Shown here: positions 59,288-64,000 of the stretch, in pieces
Layout of the letters: the number at the start of each line of letters is the position of its first letter
How positions within the stretch are numbered: the stretch's first letter is position 1
Source of the DNA: Apium graveolens
Taxonomy: Eukaryota > Streptophyta > Magnoliopsida > Apiales > Apiaceae
NCBI RefSeq assembly: GCF_009905375.1
Contig: NC_133649.1
Span: forward strand, 222,905,372-222,969,371
DNA length: 64,000 nt
Reading direction: 5' to 3'
Notes under the pieces: model-generated
Databases searched by the model: none
What the model saw: the letters and a program-made list of their open reading frames with translations, nothing else
Told to the model about the DNA's origin: nothing
Program-made: the position numbers and the translations under genes

Positions 59288-60651
59288 TTTTTGTTCTGAT
59301 ACATCAGACTTTATGATCAGTGTTTACATATATTACATCTTTGTATATTATGTGCTTAATTTGAAATTTGCTTAAGTGCTGATTGTTGTCTGATGTGAAT
59401 TTCTAAACTCTGATAGTGATATGAATGTATCTGTGACTATTCAATCCAATGAGGATAATTGTGCTAGATGTTGAACTATTAGTCTTTAATATACCAAAGA
59501 TCCCATGTTTGAAGTAATTGTTTATGTGGAAATCTTTTAACACAAGCAAATTCTGATATTGAGCTTAGTTAAGTTTACTTTGTGCATCTTATTACTAAGT
59601 CAAAAACTAGAATAGTGCTTCTTATCTGTTAAGTTCCGATGTTAGTAAATCTGGTGGATGTACTAAGTGCTGATAAGCCTCACTTATCAAAAGAAAAAGA
59701 AAAGGAAAGAAATAAAAATCAGGTACTCCTTTGAGATCTAGAGTAAAAATGTGGAAGGGAAGACCCAAGTGCATTGCTGGTATTAAGTAATATGCATTAG
59801 AAAAGCAAAATAAAAAATTTCTTGGTGACTTTTCACACTCTATGATTACTGGAGAAATACTCTGATAGCAGCATAAATTTTGATAAGCAGTCGTGACTCA
59901 CTTACACCGAGAAGCCACTGTAAAATAGAATTTCAAAAGATGCATAAAATGAGCACAAAATAGTTGAGGTGGACTCATGCATGAACTCATTCAATAGTAG
60001 ACTTCAGAATAATGACAGATTTCAAGTAAAGTTCTTAGTTATGCCTTATTTCTAAGATGTACTGAAGTGAATCAGACTTTACTCTTTGTCTGATATTTAG
60101 CTTAATGCACACACTTACACTCCATATGAATTACGAAAATCATTGTGGTGATCAATGTTATTTTAGATGAACAGTCTATGTGTCAGATTGCATAAATTCT
60201 GAGGGCAAGTTCTGATGGAAGTTCTGATGATTAAGTTCTGATGAGACCATATCCGTATTTGTGTGAAGAATTACAGGAATACACATTCACTTTTCGAGTT
60301 ACGGAGCCATATTCTGATGACTTTTAATTCCTGATAATTATCAAGTTTTGATGCTTACGTGGCAGTATTTATTTACTTGGTTTATTTTTTGTCATTACCT
60401 GAACGATGATATTTTTACAAAATATTGGTTAATGTGAGATAAAACAATCATAATCATTATGGGTTAGTGGTTAGCGTGTATGTCTTGAAAACCTGCATAC
60501 GCACAGTAATTATTATCATATCCCGTGCCCATTAACTCTGGCTTTAGATCTTTTTATTGACTGTTATTATTACACATCAGTCTAGGGAGTCGAGGGCTCA
60601 TTATTCTTGTAATTTTTAACCAGTCCTCGCGTCCCTTGGTATTCTATTGGT
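59288..60651 (+). other. Non-coding pol-ORF3 gap, B3 right arm
   Basis: Mirror of 55671-56929 and homologue of the B1 and B2 gaps. AGTTCTGAT occurs twice near 60207-60235, with further TTCTGATG copies to 60320, about 330-440 bp before the TATA-like box. No frame is supported. Confidence 0.75.
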
Positions 60652-60659
60652 TATTTAAA
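60652..60659 (+). promoter_or_regulatory. TATA-like box upstream of the small ORF, B3 right arm
   Basis: TATTTAAA, 75 bp before the ATG at 60734, followed by a CAT/TTC-rich leader. Confidence 0.4.
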
Positions 60660-60733
60660 CCAACCATTCACCCCAGCCAATACATCTTTCATTTTCTCAC
60701 AAACTCATTCTCTTTTTATTCATACCAACAAAA

Positions 60734-61000
60734 ATGGTTCGTTTCAACATGTTCCTGAACTATGAAACCTTTAACATCGAGTTGAGTTGTGATGAATGGC
60801 ACCAGGAGTGGCATGTCACCTCCATTCCCGACGAGCTATGGAACTCAGTTCCACAAGAGGTTCACACATAACTCTTGTTCTTATCAATGGAGTATCACCT
60901 CCATCTTGATAGGTTGGAAGAGGAAAGGAGAGAAGCTCTCCATCAGCAAGAATGGATCATCCGTCTTGCAGTGCTCTTCATCAGCAGCAGAAGGAGTTAG
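60734..61000 (+). pseudogene. Small extra ORF before ORF3, B3 right arm (one stop)
   Basis: MVRFNMFLNYETFNIELS to WIIRLAVLFISSRRS in one frame of 88 codons, interrupted by TAA at 60869. It is the homologue of 45168-45407 in B2: both ends match, the middle differs greatly, and the non-coding sequence after it is nearly identical between the two. The Glu/Arg-rich stretch LDRLEEERREALHQQEW looks helical. No known family recognised. Confidence 0.5.
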
Positions 61001-61262
61001 TCGTTAGGTATTCGTAGACTAGGACTAAGGCTGTTGATGTTGGGAATCGTAGAATAGGACTATCTTGTAATTTTTGCATGTAATTGATCAATTTCATCGA
61101 ATGTAATCATCTGATATATCAATGAAATTTTCTTTAATTGCAAGATTTGTTCTTTGTTTCTCAAATTATATGATTGTGCATGTTTACTTAAAATTTGTTA
61201 ATCTTTACTTCATCGACTTTTAATTTTATTTTGTGATGAATGTTTTGATTAAATTCTGTTGA
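61001..61262 (+). other. Non-coding stretch between small ORF and ORF3
   Basis: AT-rich, no frame, closely shared with 44880-45160 in B2. It ends TTGATTTGAG before the ORF3 frame opens, which could be a splice acceptor. Intron status is inferred. Confidence 0.45.
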
Positions 61263-63956
61263 TTTGAGAAAACAACCGAGGAACAGGTTTCCACTTCAAA
61301 ACCTGTTGTTGTAGAAGCTGAGAAGGTTTCTTCTCAAAAAGATACTGTAACTGGGAGTTTTAGGCCCCTCAAAAGGCTTAGAAAGTTAAATTCTGATGAT
61401 AAAGCTCCTACAGTGTCTCCATCTTTGAAGAAGATAAAGAAACAGAGAGCTCATAGGGACATAGTTGAGTCAGATTCAGAGGATGTAGTGGAAGCAGCTA
61501 AGGAAGGGGATCAGGAATCTCTGATCTCAACAAAACCTATTGTTATTGAATTACTTCCTTCTGCACAACCAGAAACTGCACAACCAGAAACTGCTCAAGC
61601 TAAAATACCTACACCTCCTATGTCACCTATAGTTGATCCAGTACATACTAAAGAACTAGGTACAAGTGCTGAAATTGATATTCATAACTTGACTGTGCTT
61701 GAGGTTTTGTACTTGGAAGCTCCACCAATTCAACTCACTCCACCAACAATATCAATTTTGGATGTTGATCAGAACCTGGCTGCAGATCAGAATTTAGAGG
61801 AAGAAGTTGAAGCCTCTATAGCCTCACATACTGCTGTTTTATCCGAGGATGTTGATACTGCAGGCTCTACAAGTTATGATGCTGCCAATGAAGAAACTAT
61901 CGGTGAAGCTGCTGCTCATTTAGATGCTGCTGCAGCTGGTCCATGAGGACATGCACCTCAACAAACTGTTCATAAAGCTGATTTAGTCAGGAAGTTTGTT
62001 ACAGGGGAAGCACCAGTACCTTGGAGTGAAACTCCTAGAGGAAAGGAGTGGACTAAAGAATGGAACTCAGTTAGTTTTGTTCCTTCTGAAAAGATTCTTG
62101 CTGAGCATCTTGCAAAAGCTGATGAAATGCTGATAAATGATGATTTCAAGGCACAACTGAGAGTTACTGCATTAAGTACAAGGCACCTTCAAGGTCAACA
62201 CTCAATAACTCATGACAAGGTGAACAAAATTCAGGAAGCTCTGATCCAGAAAGATATGAATGTGAAACTTGAAAAGAACAGATTTTTCAAGCCAGCCTTT
62301 GACAGAATTGCCAACATTGAGAAAACTCAAGAGAAGCAACAAGCTCAGATTTCTGAAATTCTAAAGAATCAAGCTTCTCACCAAAGTCAACTCAATGAGA
62401 TCCAATCCTCAGTGGAATTGCTTATCTCTCTTCTTTCACCTGCTGATGCCAAAAAGAGGGAGAAAGTGATTAAGTCCAAATACAAATCTATTCAGACACT
62501 GAAAGCAAAGGATGATGGAAATGATGACCAGGGAAATTCTGATAAGGGTAGAGGTCAAGGTCAAGGCAAAGGATTTTCATCAAGTAAAGATAGAATTACA
62601 AGTCAAGGAACAAGTTCTGATACTGGGAGAAGAATAAGTTCTGATACTGGTAAAATGATAAGTTCTGGTGAACATCTGAAACTTGATGAAGAAATTTCAA
62701 AACAGTTATTTCTTATAGAAAATCCAGGAATGGACTTTGAGAGTCTAAAGGAAGATTAAGCTAGACTCAAAGCAGAAGGTTTCAAGACAAAATCTAAAGC
62801 TTCTGTTTTTGAAAAGAAATTTACGAAGCCTAAGGGTATTGTGATAAAGGAAAGAACAAGTCCTGAGGCAACCAAGGCCAAATCACAAATGGAAATTGAT
62901 CCAAGGTCCAAGGGCAAAGAAAAAGTTGATGAACCTGTAAAGGTTTATATGCCAGTCATGGATGAAGAAATAAGTGATGATGAAGAAGATACTAGTCTTA
63001 CTCTGATTTCAAAGAAGATTTCTCAAACAACCTCTGACATGGCTCATGTTGTTCAGAGTCAAGATTTAGTAAGTTCTGATATGACAGTGAAGCAAGCAAC
63101 CTCTGACTTAGCTCAAGTTGGCTTGATATCATAAGATAATGAAAAGGAAACTTCTGACATTGCTCATGTTAAACCTTCAAAGATACTCCTACCAGGATTC
63201 ACCAAAGCTAAACAGGCTCAACCTTTGAAGACTGCAACAAGTGGTTTTGAAGCAAGAGTTGTTACAGGAAAGGAAGCAAGAGATAAATATGGGTTGGGTA
63301 GTTCTGATGAAAGAAGAGTACATAACACTACCAATGATACAACTTCCTTAAGTGAACCAGGTGCTGGAGCAACTCCTGAAAGATCGAATCGACTTGAATC
63401 TGTACAAATGGTTTACCATACCTTCTTGAAAGAGCATATCTTGTTATATTTTATGACAGATGGAAGGGTATACCAGATTAAGCAGAATGCTATACCACTG
63501 AAGTATTTTGAGGAACTGGAACATGTTCTATTCCTACTTCAAGTGTAAGACAGATTAACAGATAGTGCTGTAGGGTATTTAAAGTCTCAAATTCAAAGAC
63601 AGAAGAAGCTTTATTCTGTAAAGTTTGATAACACATACTATCCCAAGTACAGAGATTATAAAGGTGATATTGTCGATATGAATCCTAACTATGCTAAGAT
63701 TATAACTACTTTTCTGGGTTATAAAGCTGTGGAATTCAATCTAGAGTCTGACAAGGCATATCTGATAAGACTAGATCAGGAGATAAAAAAAGCTAAGATA
63801 AATGATCTCAGAGCATCTATTTTTCAAACGGGAGAAGTTACAGCTGAATTGATAAATGCTAAAAGGAGGATGGTCAATGAACTTGAATATGCAGAGAGAT
63901 GTTTGTTGAAGAACTATCTCAGAACAACTCCTAACATCAAAGAGATCAGAAATTGA
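61263..63956 (+). pseudogene. ORF3 (middle and C-terminal parts), B3 right arm
   Basis: One frame throughout, with only four stops (61944, 62757, 63132, 63546) and no obvious frameshift. Order: EEQVSTSKPVVVEAEKVSS, KKIKKQRAHRDIVESDSEDV, acidic part, RHLQGQHSITHDKVNKI with coiled-coil (62180-62430), Gly/Ser/Lys part, DEEISKQLFLIENPGMDFES, MDEEISDDEEDTSLTLISKK, LLYFMTDGRVYQIKQN and FLGYKAVEFNLESDKAYL, ending IKEIRN. It retains the section deleted from the left arm. The 3' LTR should begin about 180-200 bp past the window end. Confidence 0.85.
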
Positions 63957-64000
63957 AATTGAAGCCAAGTCAAAGATCTACACTGCTTAAATATGAAGTT

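Larger units (their letters stand above)
52795..64000. mobile_element. B3: palindromic family B element, two 3' halves head to head
   Basis: The left arm (52795-58081, minus) runs LTR, polypurine tract, ORF3, gap, then RT/RNase H. The right arm (58161-64000, plus) runs RT/RNase H, gap, small ORF and ORF3, and ends about 180 bp short of where its LTR should begin. Between them a 79-bp RT segment forms a loop. The arms match at corresponding points but are not identical (a few percent substitutions, a 1.3-kb deletion in the left arm near 55670). Neither arm has gag, protease, integrase or a primer site. Inserted in the B2 LTR; left flank TGTGT. Confidence 0.85.

Noticed and set aside
1..64000. 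tRNA, rRNA or intact host genes
   Set aside because: None could be supported on either strand; the only non-transposon coding traces are the AGO scrap and the FRS pseudogene.

Overview
The window is intergenic plant DNA, most likely from a eudicot with a large, repeat-rich genome (inference; the species cannot be fixed from this sequence). About 85% of it is long Ty1-copia retrotransposons of the Sire type. These share initiator-Met primer sites, polypurine tracts before TGTTAG-type LTRs, Gag with several CCHC knuckles, a protease-integrase-RT-RNase H Pol, and a long extra ORF3 ('envelope-like', function unknown) between pol and the 3' LTR. I found no intact host gene.

Layout. 1-11153: family A element, plus strand, left end outside the window, the best preserved copy. 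11154-12400: piece of a family C LTR into which A inserted. 12410-13561: a scrap of Argonaute PIWI coding sequence and one end of a CACTA DNA transposon. 13562-19369: AT-rich DNA with a Stowaway MITE, a short tandem duplication and a decayed FAR1-related (FRS) gene. 19370 to the end is a nest five levels deep. Element D (minus) is broken at 20367 by C (minus), C at 29350 by B1 (plus), B1 at 41277 by B2 (minus), and the 5' LTR of B2 at 52794 by B3. B3 is a palindrome: two 3' halves of a family B element head to head around a 79-bp loop, with no gag, protease or integrase. B1 also carries a 412-bp hAT-type MITE with an 8-bp target duplication.

The most striking signal is that each family carries its own short word, scattered through the element. 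Family A has TCAACGGAT (33 exact copies counted by eye on both strands). Family B has AGTTCTGAT. Family C has CTTrTCGA inside a longer, partly palindromic unit. The words cluster a few hundred bp upstream of the LTR TATA box and again upstream of a second TATA box that precedes ORF3. They also occur inside coding linkers, in more than one reading frame. This resembles the family-specific motifs bound by VANC anti-silencing proteins of Arabidopsis VANDAL elements and suggests a self-recognition system, with ORF3 or Gag as the candidate reader. That function is inference.

All gag, pol and ORF3 genes of B1, B2, C and D carry stops or frameshifts. Family A pol has a single stop. The left arm of B3 keeps a 564-codon open stretch of ORF3. 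All positions and copy counts were read by hand, without alignment or database search.
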